The notes below the pieces were generated by a model. That model was not told the origin of the DNA. It was given only the letters and a program-made list of their open reading frames with translations, and did not search any database. This document shows positions 17,440 through 28,126 of a stretch of 64,000 nt of DNA, in pieces. How positions within the stretch are numbered: the stretch's first letter is position 1; every line of letters starts with the position of its first letter. Both the position numbers and the translations under genes were made by a program. Origin of the DNA: Mucor racemosus (taxonomy: Eukaryota; Mucoromycota; Mucoromycetes; Mucorales; Mucoraceae). Location: assembly GCA_027405735.1 (NCBI GenBank), contig JAPEHQ010000001.1, positions 5,828,001 through 5,892,000 on the forward strand. Reading direction: 5' to 3'.

Positions 17440-18510
17440 CTTGCATGATTTTCACTGTTTTTTCCTAGAATCTGGGTCTCACTTTTCATCCCTACTCAAC
17501 TTTTTTTTTCACTAAATAACTCCAACAAAAAATTATATGCCAATGTACCTGAGATGTTTAACTTTAATTCAAAAATAAGTATCCGGAAATATCCTACTTT
17601 TTGCAGGTGGTATTAATTTTTCAGTGCTAATGTTTCAGATTTTTACAAGTCTTTCACTGCTAAAACTTAAACTTTTGTGCCTTCATATCTCTACAAAATA
17701 CTATGCTATACTAATAATTTTTAATAATGAAACATACTTGTTTTTGTGTGCTTTATAACATATTTCAGTATGAAAGAATTCTGGGCACCTTTTTTTTATT
17801 TCATTTTTTTGACCTTTTTTGTAGTAGATTTCAAAATACTCGTTAAATTGAGCAATACTTTTTTTACGTTCATGTCATCACGCTCGTTGAGCTCTCTTGG
17901 ACCCAATTTAGTTTTTTTCAAAATATTGATTTTTCGTGGAGATATCTTCAAAAATGTGTACAAAGGAATACCTTCGTTTCTAGCTTCAATTTTCCCCCTA
18001 TATATCCTTATCCCAAATTCTGAATTTGAAAAAAAAATGATAAAAATCTCATTTTCTCTATGAAAACTGCAGATAAAAGGTTTAGCAATAGATCAATCGT
18101 TAGGTAATCTTGCTGTGCATTATTTCCATTATTTATATTTGATATATGGTAATAAAAAGTGATGCTTATCTTTAAAAAACCTCCAAAACTTCAATTACAT
18201 TTTACGCAAAATTTAACGTAAAACATTTGCTTAAATTTTATTTGGATTAATACAGAATTTCAAACTGTACAGGAGCTATTTAATACACTAGTGCAACTTA
18301 CTTTGCAATTAATGAGTTTTTAAACGATTTTATTTTTTGGATCATTTTCTGGTCGATTTGTACAAATCGATTTTGGGACTCAGTTACAATAAGGCTGAAG
18401 CTGTAATGCGAACTACTATTTTGACTATCTCAACGAAAAATCTACATTTTTTTCTGAAACAAAAAATTCAGAGTAGCTTTCAATAATTAGATCTGTCTTG
18501 TGTGCAGTAA
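17440..18510 (+). repeat. dispersed repeat P, copy 2
   Basis: Plus-strand copy, very similar to copies 3 and 4. The open frame starting at the ATG near 17770 (MKEFWAPFF...) is nearly identical in copies 2, 3 and 4 but is Phe/Leu/Ile-rich and driven by T-runs; I treat it as non-coding. The copy stops abruptly at 18510, where the palindrome's left arm begins with TGCAGTAAATGACGAAG. Confidence 0.75.
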
Positions 18511-19723
18511 ATGACGAAGTTATTTACTAAAATAAACAAATATAAAATTAAGTAGTAGAAATACAATTATAATCAGCTAAAGTTTTTATTATTAAAGATT
18601 TCTCAAGATTTAAAATAATTGAAAACATATGAGGGTATTTATAGTGATTTGGAGAACTTGGATACCATCAGACTTGAATGGATGTATATTTTTTAGTAAT
18701 CTTCTAGTTTTGAGTACATTGTTATTGATTTAATATTTTAAGGGGTAAATCATGTAGAGCATTGACCATAAAGGATTGATGTCAGGTGTGACAATATCGA
18801 CCTTTTGGGAAATGATTGTTTTGTTTATTATTGTTATTTTTAGGGGTAGTTTTTTTTATATGCTTGAATCTTATTTATATTGATAGTGCAACTTCAATAT
18901 AGATGAGCAGTTGACTAAATTGATATCTTTGTTTATTATTATTATTGATTTGGATAGAATCCTGTTTTGATATATGTGTTATTTGTGTAATTTATTACAC
19001 CGTGATCAAGGGTGCTATCATCTACACGACATGTATTATGGTTCAAAAAGGTATTTCATATTTTTAGCATTATTGTGTTCAATTGAAGCGTTTATTTATT
19101 ATTGTTGTTCACATATCAAGTGGCATCATATTTTATGAGCGACACTTGAAATTTAGGTTATTTTATTATTACCAAGCGTTTTTAGCATGTAGTTCCACTG
19201 CAATCTCTACCAATGCGAAATAAATATGATATACTGTATGAATCAATCAGTTTGACAATTATAATTAATAATGGTAATAATAATAATAATAGGACCAAGT
19301 TTTTAAAATAATAACAAAAAACTACCAACAGTATACTAGTAAATTGTAATTTAATACACTATCGTTCAATATGACCAAATATTAATGAACCAGAGAAAAT
19401 ACAATCAGTAAAAACTGATACTCAATGTAAAACAAGGTCAAGATTGATAAAAGATGCATTCATTGTGTGATGGAAATCGCGACATTTTGATGGATAGGAA
19501 TTAGAGGACTAAGATATTGCGTTTGCTTCAGGATTTTTAAAAGGGTTCAAAAGCATTCTTTATTAAACTCATCAACTAGATGTTGAATACTTACCATATT
19601 CAATTAGTATCATTTTGTCTTTTATTTAATTGTTGTATTATAAAAAATCAAGCTTTTAATAGCTTATAACAATGACAATGGGATGTTTCTGATTTTAGAT
19701 TGACATTTATCATAAGACGGGCT

Positions 19724-19924
19724 GATAATACGTTTGATACTACTGTAGATGGAACCAGTCAATTTAATTTATGGAACTAGAATTAAAATATTAAGGAACC
19801 ATTTGTAAGTGCTTAAGTTGGTTCTAATAAAGCATTGAATAAATTGGCTTGGGACAACAAAGAGGATAAAAAGAAGGCAATAGGTTTCCGTGGTGGCCAT
19901 GTTTCTATTTATGATATTGGAGAG
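19724..19924 (+). pseudogene. decayed fragment resembling dynein intermediate chain (WD40 C-terminal part)
   Basis: Frame from 19745 reads V-D-G-T-S-Q-F-N-L-W-N, then, after three stops (TAG, TAA, TAA), ALNKLAWDNKEDKKKAIG and GGHVSIYDIGE. A GTAAGA donor follows at 19925. This order (VDG...LWN, EP, AL-N-W, IG...G-IYD-GE) is that of the last WD40 repeats of cytoplasmic dynein intermediate chain. Only about 60 codons are recognisable; the ends fade into repeat DNA. The identification comes from motif memory and not from a search. The right arm has the matching copy. Confidence 0.6.
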
Positions 19925-19974
19925 GTAAGAATAAAACTCAATGTAAATCACCTCTAACACAATAATTATAAAGT

Positions 19975-20835
19975 AAGACTATATTATCATCAAATAAACT
20001 ACCACACAATATTAACATGTATAAAGGTTTACAGTAGTAATAAGCTTGAATCAAGTGGGTACAGCATCGTAAATTCTTGAAAAAGTTCTCAAGTATTATA
20101 AAATCTCTTATTTTTAAGACCTACAAAGCTTATAAGCGGAATATTAATTTAGAAAATTATTTTTGTCCAGATCATCAATTTTGACATTTTTTAATTTTTT
20201 TTTTCTGGTTTTGCAAATCTAGAGTTAATTATATTACCAATGATAGAAACAAAAAATATACACATGTACAGAATTTGGCGCTCTATTTGCTCAATAAAAA
20301 ATAATAAACATTTTTATTGCAAAATATTGCATGAAAATCCTTTAACCAAAAAACCGTTTTTGGGGCAAAAGTACAAAGTTTCATTACTCAACATTTAATA
20401 TTAAGCTTTTATAAAATGTGTATCACTTATAGCTACAATTTTCTCTCACAATGTAGTATATTTAAACGTTGATTTTGGTATCAAAATTTGATTTTTCTGT
20501 TTTTTGATCAAAATCATGAGCGTTGGTAAGGATGAAATGAGCCTCGAAAATGTCCGCTATAAAAACTGAATTTTCAGACATTACATGGTTAAATATAAGA
20601 AAAGTTAAAAAAAACGCATTTTTATTTAAAACTTAGATATACAGTATACCATAGTAAAAGAGACTTAGCCGTTCGATCGTACTATCTTGCTATACTCAAG
20701 TACAGCATCGCTCTACGGGCTCGCTTTTGCAATTTTTTAATAAATATATAATTTGACAGACAGTTTTTCTGGTAGAAAAATGTATGTTTCTATGATAACA
20801 GATATTGCCCACTATTTTGTTTCAGTTTATGGTTT
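19975..20835 (-). repeat. repeat module A, left-arm copy
   Basis: A module of about 860 bp present three times in the window: here on the minus strand, and on the plus strand at 38094-38968 and 40776-41650. Landmarks are GATAACAGATATTG at one end, a CATTTTATCCTTACCAAC-like block in the middle, and a GTGTGGTAGTTTATTTGATG end. It is AT-rich and holds no open frame of note. Confidence 0.75.
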
Positions 20836-21144
20836 ATGCGCTATAATTCTGCTTTTACAATGGCTAAAATGAGCAATTTAGTACGGTTTTAATTGCGCCT
20901 TGAAAATTCTTTTCTACGTGTGTTGTTTCTCTCTTTTTGTTTTTATATTATTCCAAGGATATATTCACCGTTTGATAAAGCATGTTATATCAAAATATAC
21001 TAATATAAAAATACTCTGCTAAAAGATACATTTTATTAATCCATTGATGCTTCGTATTTATATGTTTTCTAGATAATTATATAATTATTAATATTATTAA
21101 TGAATTGCCGGGTATTGAGGTACTTGATATAATTTGGGAACAAA

Positions 21145-23117
21145 TCATATACAATGGAATTTGTGGAATTGGGAATCTGTGATTGTATCATCATTATTAT
21201 TTGTAGTATCTTGTACAGGTTTAGGAACTATATCGTTTCGTATCATATCATTTCTCCCATTTTTCTTAGGACATTCCTCCTTATGAGCCATTGTGAAAGG
21301 AGTAAAACCACAATCGTAGCAAGCTCTGTTTCTACGATCATTAGCACGATGATTGTACGGTCCAGGGGTGCTTGTTTTAAAACGAGGCTGGAAATTGTTA
21401 CGGCTAGGGAAACGACCTCTATGATTGCCTTGATAACGTGATGAGCTAGCACCTTGATAATTGCTATTGTTGTGAAACACCTGTTTCATGGGTCTGCGAC
21501 CATTAGTGTTGGAAGCTTCCAGAACTTGCTTGAAGACTTGTTCCTTCATTTCATCAATCTTCCTTTGTTTTTCTAGTTTGAAGTGAGGATCACGCTCATA
21601 TAATTCATAGACACTTCTTAGATACGAGACTGCAGCGTCGATGGTATTCTTGTCATGGTCACGGGAGGCAGAAATCAATAAATTCGCTTGAGTATACATC
21701 TCATGGTTGAGACCTTTAAGTAAGTAATCAACTAGTAAAGTATCTTCGGTAATGCCAGATTGTTCTTTAAGTTCCATGAACTTCTCCAGAAATGCTTCAA
21801 TACTGTCAAATTTTGCTAATCTCAATGCTTTCATTTGATTGACGGCTGCTTTTCTTTCTTCGGCCTCAGAACAACTATACTTGGACTTGAGCAACATTTG
21901 AATTGATTCCAAGTTATCATATTGTTTTTCTTGATAATTTCCTTGGCCCAATTAGCCATACCAGTAGACATTCTAGCCTTGATTATACGTTTCCAATTTG
22001 CTTCTACATTCATGGCTCGAGATTCCAGAACGTTCTCGAACTGTGTGAGACACGCATCTACATTACTGAAAATAAACTTCTTGGTCATAAATGTATGTCC
22101 ACGCCATTGGAAGTAAGGTGTCTCCACCGGTACAGAAGTGTTGTAGTCATTAGTCATGGTAGCTTCAGCACCAAACAAAAATTCATAATATTTTTGCATT
22201 GCTTCTAACTGCTTGAACTTGAAACTAGCTTGCGTAGCGGCTTCGGAATTTTCTGGATGGATCAATGATTCTTTAGCCAAGTTGAACAATTCCTTCCTGA
22301 GGATGTTGATTTGATGCTTCAGGCTAAGTTGTTCACTACGTTCGAACAAGCCACTGCTACCATCAATGCCTTTTCCTTGAGGCTCATTGACATTGCCATG
22401 TCCTACAGACAGAGTGTCGTATATTTTCAGGATTGATAAATAGTACTTAAAAAAGAATACAATTATAAAAGAATGAGTAATTAATCAGTTCTTCAACTGT
22501 ATAATAAAAACAAGATATCGTTTATTTAGATGTAAAAGTATGGCCTTTTATATTGATTAGACATTGAGATCCTGAGATGTAATTTAAGGCACTATTGAAC
22601 TATTGGATCTGTTTGATAGTAATCTATGGATTGAAATGGATCAATCATAATTTAACCGTTCTTGCAGAGCTTGTGAGTTGTGTTGTTTCAATGCTGCGCT
22701 AAATATGCTTGGATGTTGATTTGATAACTACTTGATTGGTTAACTGCTGGGATGAAATAATGTGGTGTCATAATTGAGGTCCAAGCGTTCTTGGTAATTA
22801 CTGGATTAAACTTGGTACGCTAGGAGTTTCTTATATCCGATATCAAGACTTGCACTTCAATACATGTCGTAGTCAATAGATTGTAAGATGTATTGATACT
22901 GTAGAAGGTGATAATGTATGATACTAGTAGGTGGAATACAACACAGAGGGTCATTCATCATACTACCATGTCCTTCAGACAGAGGGTCATTGCTACTACC
23001 ATGTCCTACAGACAGAGGGCCATTCATTTCACCATGTCCTACAGACAGAGGGCCATTGACACTCCCAGGTCCTGAAGACAAAGGGCTGTTATCGAGTTCC
23101 ATAGTTGAAGGGTTCAT
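21145..23117 (-). pseudogene. gag-like gene, interrupted by a solo LTR and a frameshift
   Basis: The N-terminal part (23117 to 22949) has repeated PLSxGHG units. It is cut at 22944 by a 529-bp solo LTR and resumes at 22409 with another GHG unit. The middle (22349-21907) is a helical capsid-like region with FQWRGHTFM and WKRIIKARM. Near 21890-21907 the frame changes by one base and continues to the stop at 21145. The C-terminal part is basic (Arg/Asn/Gln-rich) with a cysteine knuckle C-x2-C-x8-H-x3-C, not the usual retroviral spacing. The last 46 bases of the frame lie inside the downstream LTR. The shift could be decay or a programmed one; with the LTR inside it, the present copy cannot make an intact product. 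Confidence 0.75.
22415..22943 (+). mobile_element. solo LTR, family a, inside the gag gene
   Basis: 529 bp, starts TGTCGTATATTTTC, ends GGAATACAACA. It is flanked on both sides by CAGAG (22410-22414 and 22944-22948), a clean 5-bp target duplication. The gag reading frame continues across if the insert and one CAGAG are ignored. A second copy of the same family lies at 37555-38087. Confidence 0.9.
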
Positions 23118-24229
23118 AGTGAGGGGAAAAATTTTGTTTTAAGAATAAGAGGGTTTGTGTGATAAAATGTATATAGGTGCGAGTAAAAAAAATGTTATAT
23201 CAAAAGATACTAATATAGAAAATACTCTGCTAAAAGATACATTTTATTAATTCATTGATACTTCGTATTTATATGTTTTCTAAATGGTTATATGATTATG
23301 AATATTATTAATGAATTGCCGGGTATTGAGATACTTGATATGATTTGGGAACAAATCATATACAATGGGATCTGTGGAATTGGGAATCTGTGATTGTATC
23401 ATTTGAATAAGATGTAGGATTGCTTATGTTTCATTGCTACGGATTGTTCCTGAATGTTCCTGATAGTCGCTGTTAATGCTAGTGGTTATGTATGACATTT
23501 AGTATGAGTTACTAAATGTCATGCCATGTTGGATTTCAATAGTTGTTCCTGAATTTCTACATCTGGGTGAACTTTTGATATATCAAAGCATATCAGACTA
23601 TCGATCTGGTACTCTTTTCTTTAACTGAATAGGCACGCTACTGTAACGTAAGGGACTAATTTTTTTAATATAGGTAGTAGCCTATTATATTAGAGATTGA
23701 TATTTTTATTTAACCGCATTCTAACTTCAAATTCAAGGCAATAATATTTATATCTACAAGATGAAAAGTTAGAACTGGCTACAAACTCACGAAGTGTTCC
23801 AGAAAAGTGATAAAATTTTAAATGTCATAGAAACATAAAAAAAAAAAGAATAATCTGATGTCTTGCCTAATAACCATGGTTTTGATCGTAGCTATGCTTG
23901 AAAACAAATCTTTTTACAGCTCACAATCGTAAATTAAACTAGTAAGTTTAAACAATTTTAATTTGTTTAAATTTTATGTGTGATAAAGTAATATCTATAA
24001 CCTTGGATTTGGCCATCATATAAATTTAAGCAGTAACTGTTATTTAAGGTTATACTCGAGCAAAAACCACTGTTACTGTAAACATTATCGTACAAGCCTA
24101 CAGTATTTACAAATGGTGATAATCGTAAATATATCGGTTCTTGCATGTATTGCTCTACATCAACAACGTATTGAATTGCATTGCTTGTCTATAATCTATA
24201 TTAATAAAACAAATGTAATTTAAAACCCC

Positions 24230-24620
24230 ATTATTCGAGTAAAAAATACAATAAAATTTTGAGAACCGCACGATGCTCATGTACAAACCAATTTGTGTCC
24301 ATACGATCCGCTCATTATGCTCATGGTCAGATTTTATTATTATGCACAAATAGGGATAATAATATACTTGTGAGCAATTCTACTATTATGCACACATGGG
24401 ATTAATGTCATGCACACGGACAGAATCTATGATCCTGCACATACAGGCCTTTCGTTGTGCTCGTGTGAAGTTTCTTTTGTTGTGCCCATGTGCGTCTTGT
24501 TATCTTTTTGGCCATATTCAGTGGACACAATAGCTCAGGCGATAGTGTACAGCCTACCTGGGTACAACAAAATCACCTTGTGCAACACAGGTCGGCCGTA
24601 GTGCTTTTATATATAAATCC
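24230..24620 (+). repeat. phased TGCNCATG-type repeat, left arm
   Basis: Degenerate eight-base words (TGCTCATG, TGTCCATA, TGCTCATG, TGCACAAA, TGAGCAAT, TGCACACA, TGCACACG, TGCACATA, TGCTCGTG, TGCCCATG) start at 24274, 24296, 24318, 24343, 24371, 24389, 24411, 24436, 24458 and 24483. Spacings are 22, 22, 25, 28, 18, 22, 25, 22 and 25. The sequence between words is not conserved, so this is not a simple minisatellite. An open frame across it (24410-24601) is a by-product. The matching inverted copy is at 37180-37520. Confidence 0.7.
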
Positions 24621-24715
24621 TTTAAATTTATGATTTTATGGACTTTTTTTGAATCCGGTTGTATCATCTTATTATACTTTTTAAGTTAAATCCGTCATTA
24701 ATAGGCTAATAATGT

Positions 24716-26067
24716 TGTGTACCTAATGTCATGTAAAGCTGGAGGAAATTACTATAATCAAAATTTACCGAGATATAGTGGCTATCGATATTTTACGGTT
24801 GTAAAAATTGTACTTAAAAAAGAATACAAGTAAAAGAAAATGAGTAATGAATCAGTTCTTCAACTGTATAATAAAAACAAGATATCCTTTATTTAGATAT
24901 AAAAGTATGGCCTTTTATATTGATGTGACATTGAGATCCTGAAATGTAATTTAAGGCGCTATTTATTGAACTATTGGATCTGTTTGATAGTAATCTATGG
25001 ATTGAAATGGATCAATCATAATTTAACCGTTCTTGCAGAGCTTGTGAGTTGTGTTGTTTCAATGCTGCGCTAAATATGCTTGGATGTTGATTTGATAACT
25101 ACTTGATTGATTAACCGCTGGGATAAAATAATAATATGGTATCATAATTGAGGTCCAAGCGTTCTTGCTAATTACTGGATTAAATTTGGTATGCTAAGAG
25201 TTTCTTATATCGGATATCGAGACTTTGCACTTCAATACATGCCATAGTCAATATATTGGAAGGTGTATTATTGATACTGTAGAAGGTGATAACATATGGT
25301 ACTTGGTGGAATACAACATAGTATATGATTCATATTTTTGCCAATGGTGAGAGTTTATGGATACATACAATCTTATTTATAGAAAGAATAATAATAAATG
25401 AAATGTCAAAACGGTCTAAGAAATAATCTTGCCAAAATATTACACTTTTTATTAACAATACATCCAGAGGATGTATTTATATACTTTTCATTATAACTAT
25501 TACACAGAATTACTATCTAAGAACATTACACCAATTTACTAAGACGCATGTGAATCAACGTGTACACCTGTTGATTTACTATAATACCGAATATTGACTG
25601 CGACCTTGAATGTGCGACCTAGGATATGATATTGACATAACAATAAAGACTAGTAACATTTATCATGGAGAACGTAGTAGGCTTTATTACTAGAAAACTA
25701 ATGGTCAAAGAAAGAACCAAGAGCTTCTAGGTCTTGGTTTAAAAGACTATTTATAAGAACTACATTTCAATATGAGTTAGAAATGGAATTGGCTTCAAAA
25801 TTGGCTGTTTAATATCCTCGAAAACCGACAAATGGTCTCTCTTCCAAAAAAAAAAAGCCGAACAATCTCCGTAAGCGGCCATCTAATGATATTTCCAAGC
25901 TTTAAATTTTTAGAAAAAATTACCGGACAGCCCGGACGCGGTTGTTTAAATATTACAAGCAGCTATAAGATGCAGGTATCGAAATTTCATACAAAAATTA
26001 AGGTTCGACTGTATTGCTATTAATTATTCAAAGGCTTATTTTAAGTAAAGTATAAATACAACCTACA
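24716..26067 (+). mobile_element. element b (LTR-like, TG...CA), left arm, carrying a nested solo LTR
   Basis: Starts TGTGTACCTAATGTCATG, ends AATACAACCTACA. Without the nested LTR (25348-25830 plus one AATGG) it is about 864 bp. It includes a stretch (about 24825-25318) clearly related to LTR family a, ending in the same GGAATACAACA. It sits between blocks that are adjacent in the arm, at AATGT|TCTTT, without a target duplication. The right arm has the same element at the same point, but in the opposite orientation relative to the flanks. Confidence 0.7.
25348..25830 (+). mobile_element. solo LTR, family c
   Basis: 483 bp, TGAGAGTTTATGG...AAAACCGACA, with a perfect 5-bp duplication AATGG at 25343-25347 and 25831-25835. 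The homologous right-arm element has the uninterrupted site CCAATGGTCTCTC at 36826-36838, so the limits and the insertion polarity are certain. No coding content. Confidence 0.92.
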
Positions 26068-26800
26068 TCTTTAATACAACGATCTTGAATAGCAATTGCC
26101 AAAACTTACTATGTATATATAGGGGGAATTATTTCCAAATTTTCCTATAGTATCCTGCTCATATTGTGCTTTATTGAAAAACAATCAAAAATATGATTTC
26201 TATGAACACTGATCCAAGGAAACTGCAACTCTTCATGGACATAGATAGGAATACATACTACAAGTATTCTGTAAGTTTGAATAAAAAACTGGTTCTACCT
26301 GCTATTTAGACCTACTGAGGGCCGTGAACACGCCAGTTCTTGTTGAATACAGATCCAAATAAGCTCCTGTTGCAATGATAGGTACTTCTAAGGTTTATCC
26401 ACATAATTGTAAAGCTTCATGTCATCCCAAATTGTTGTGAAGATGGAGAAATGGAAGCACGCATTTTATTCACCTGGTTTTTATGGGCTGTTTCAAATAC
26501 TCCTGGAAATTTCTTATAGAATCAAATAATGGTTTGAAATTAAATTTTGAAGTTGCACCTAATGCGTAGTAAATATGCAAATAACATATCTTGATTTCAT
26601 TAGCTAACGGGCGTTTTTGAAGGATTTAACACAAGTTTTTTTGTTAAAAAAAACAACTGGGAAAATGCTTGAAATCAATGAATATTGATCCAAATGGGCT
26701 GATATTTTCAAAATGTATATTACAGTTGTAAAAATATTCAGAATAAAACTTTCAGCGACCATTGATTCTCTGGTTAAATCATAGAAATCAACCGCGACCT

Positions 26801-28126
26801 TTTCTTAAGGGAAGTAATGTAGCTCAGCACACTATTTTGAATTGAATGAAGATGGCGCTATGAATTTGTATAGTGGTTTTTACTGTGTCGTTTGATAGTG
26901 AAAAGCTATTTCTTTGGGTGATCGAAACTATAAATCAAAGAATTCAATATAAAGCACTAAAACACACATTTGAGCAGTTTAGCTGAAGTGCTAATGATTG
27001 CTAAATCATTTAGTTTTGTTATATATTATAGTCTTTCAAGTACTTGAATTAGTTATTTGAAGATGTATATAACATATAGATTTCCCCATTGAAGGATGTA
27101 AAATCAAGTGATAAATACTTAGATATTCAGATAAGTATGTAAATAAAATTCTATAACATCCTAATCTGTATTTTCTTTTATTCACGGTGCTGATGGGAAA
27201 AAATCTTTTCAAATGGTTTTATTGCTTTTAATGACATTGATATCATATAAATTGTAAAATTATAACGCTATATCATAATATAATAATAATACTAGCGTTA
27301 AATATATATATTATAAACACACATCTGACTTATACGTATATAGCGTAACCAAATTACATATATATATATATATAATCGCAGGGCAGTAGCCTGTATTCAT
27401 GTGTTTTGTATTTAATAAATCAAATATTAGGGGGTATACAGCGCAATGAAAAAGCAGATCTTAGTTATACATCCACAAAAATAGCCATACAATATGATTT
27501 CGATCATTAGCTCATTAACGTTATACGCTTTTCAATTTTCTCGCGCTTTTATTTCGCGGGATCAACGAGATGTTACATAAATTTATACAGCAGAGAAGAA
27601 GTGGGTCAAAAAGCTTTTTTTAAATATGCACCGCAAGAAATAAATAAAGGGGGGGGGCTTACATATCGCATTTGATATTAATATATCTTGAGCGCTAATA
27701 ATAATAAAATGATAATAAAGGGCTAGTAACGAACAGTCTGGCATAAATAATAGCGTCAGTTGTTCATATAAAGAATACCCATATTTAGAAGCGTGTAGAA
27801 AGTGCACTAATTATTGTCACTATTAAAATCCAAGATCAAAACTCCAAAAATACATATTTTGTTTCAAGTTCGATCTGAAAATTTTGAAACAAGCTATTTT
27901 TGTAGGCTTTACACAATACATATTATGTTTGGACTAAAGCCCACGCTTTTTATGTTAATCTAAATATATTTTATCAAATGCATTGAGCAATTTAGATACA
28001 AACGTGCTAAAGTAACAACAAAATATATTTTAATGTGCGCTGTTACATTCGATAATTACGGTTCAATCTTGTATATATCCTGATTCGTTTCCTATTCAGC
28101 TTTTTCTTTCTTTCTAATTAGATTTA
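26801..28126. other. single-copy core, 5' part, no gene seen
   Basis: First 1.3 kb of the palindrome core. AT-rich, with a (TA)n run near 27357-27376 and a G-run near 27649-27657. It should contain the promoter of the coiled-coil gene; a pyrimidine-rich leader precedes its ATG. The minus-strand frame at 27583-27807 looks accidental. Confidence 0.4.

Larger units (their letters stand above)
20983..23401 (-). mobile_element. gag-only (TR-GAG-like) LTR retrotransposon
   Basis: Two direct repeats of about 208 bp, 20983-21190 and 23193-23401, both starting TGTTATATC and ending TTGTATCA, enclose about 2.0 kb. On the minus strand this internal part holds only a gag-type gene; no protease, reverse transcriptase, RNase H or integrase is visible. 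It therefore looks like a non-autonomous element mobilised in trans. Outside flanks (AAGCA / TTTGA) show no target duplication. The right arm has a solo LTR with the same flanks (40089-40621), so the two arms hold the full and the recombined state of one insertion. A foreign solo LTR sits inside the gag gene. Confidence 0.7.
18511..26800. repeat. left arm of large inverted duplication
   Basis: Most of this stretch matches the reverse complement of 35672-45433, by eye at roughly nine bases in ten within aligned blocks. Matched pairs include 18511-18690 with 45255-45433, 18690-19975 with 41640-42935, 19975-20835 with 40776-41640, 20983-21190 with 40089-40621, 23402-24180 with 38963-40088, 24220-24715 with 37063-37550, 26068-26497 with 35775-36203, and 26712-26800 with 35672-35770. 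Differences are mostly insertions listed separately. An extra 200 bp at about 26498-26711, between two TGGGCTG words, is specific to this arm. Confidence 0.85.

Noticed and set aside
17770..18063. MKEFWAPFF-type frame of repeat P as a real membrane protein
   Set aside because: Similar in copies 2-4, but the composition follows from T-runs, copy 1 has lost the frame start, and substitutions do not look codon-shaped. I treat it as non-coding until tested.
23402..24200. CRISPR-like or satellite array in the repeat-rich arms
   Set aside because: No identical repeats with unique equal-length spacers. The only periodic signal (24.27-24.49 kb) has degenerate words, and the setting is eukaryotic.
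24410..24601. Conserved 63-residue frame in both palindrome arms
   Set aside because: It lies in the phased TGCNCATG repeat and is similar only because the arms are homologous.
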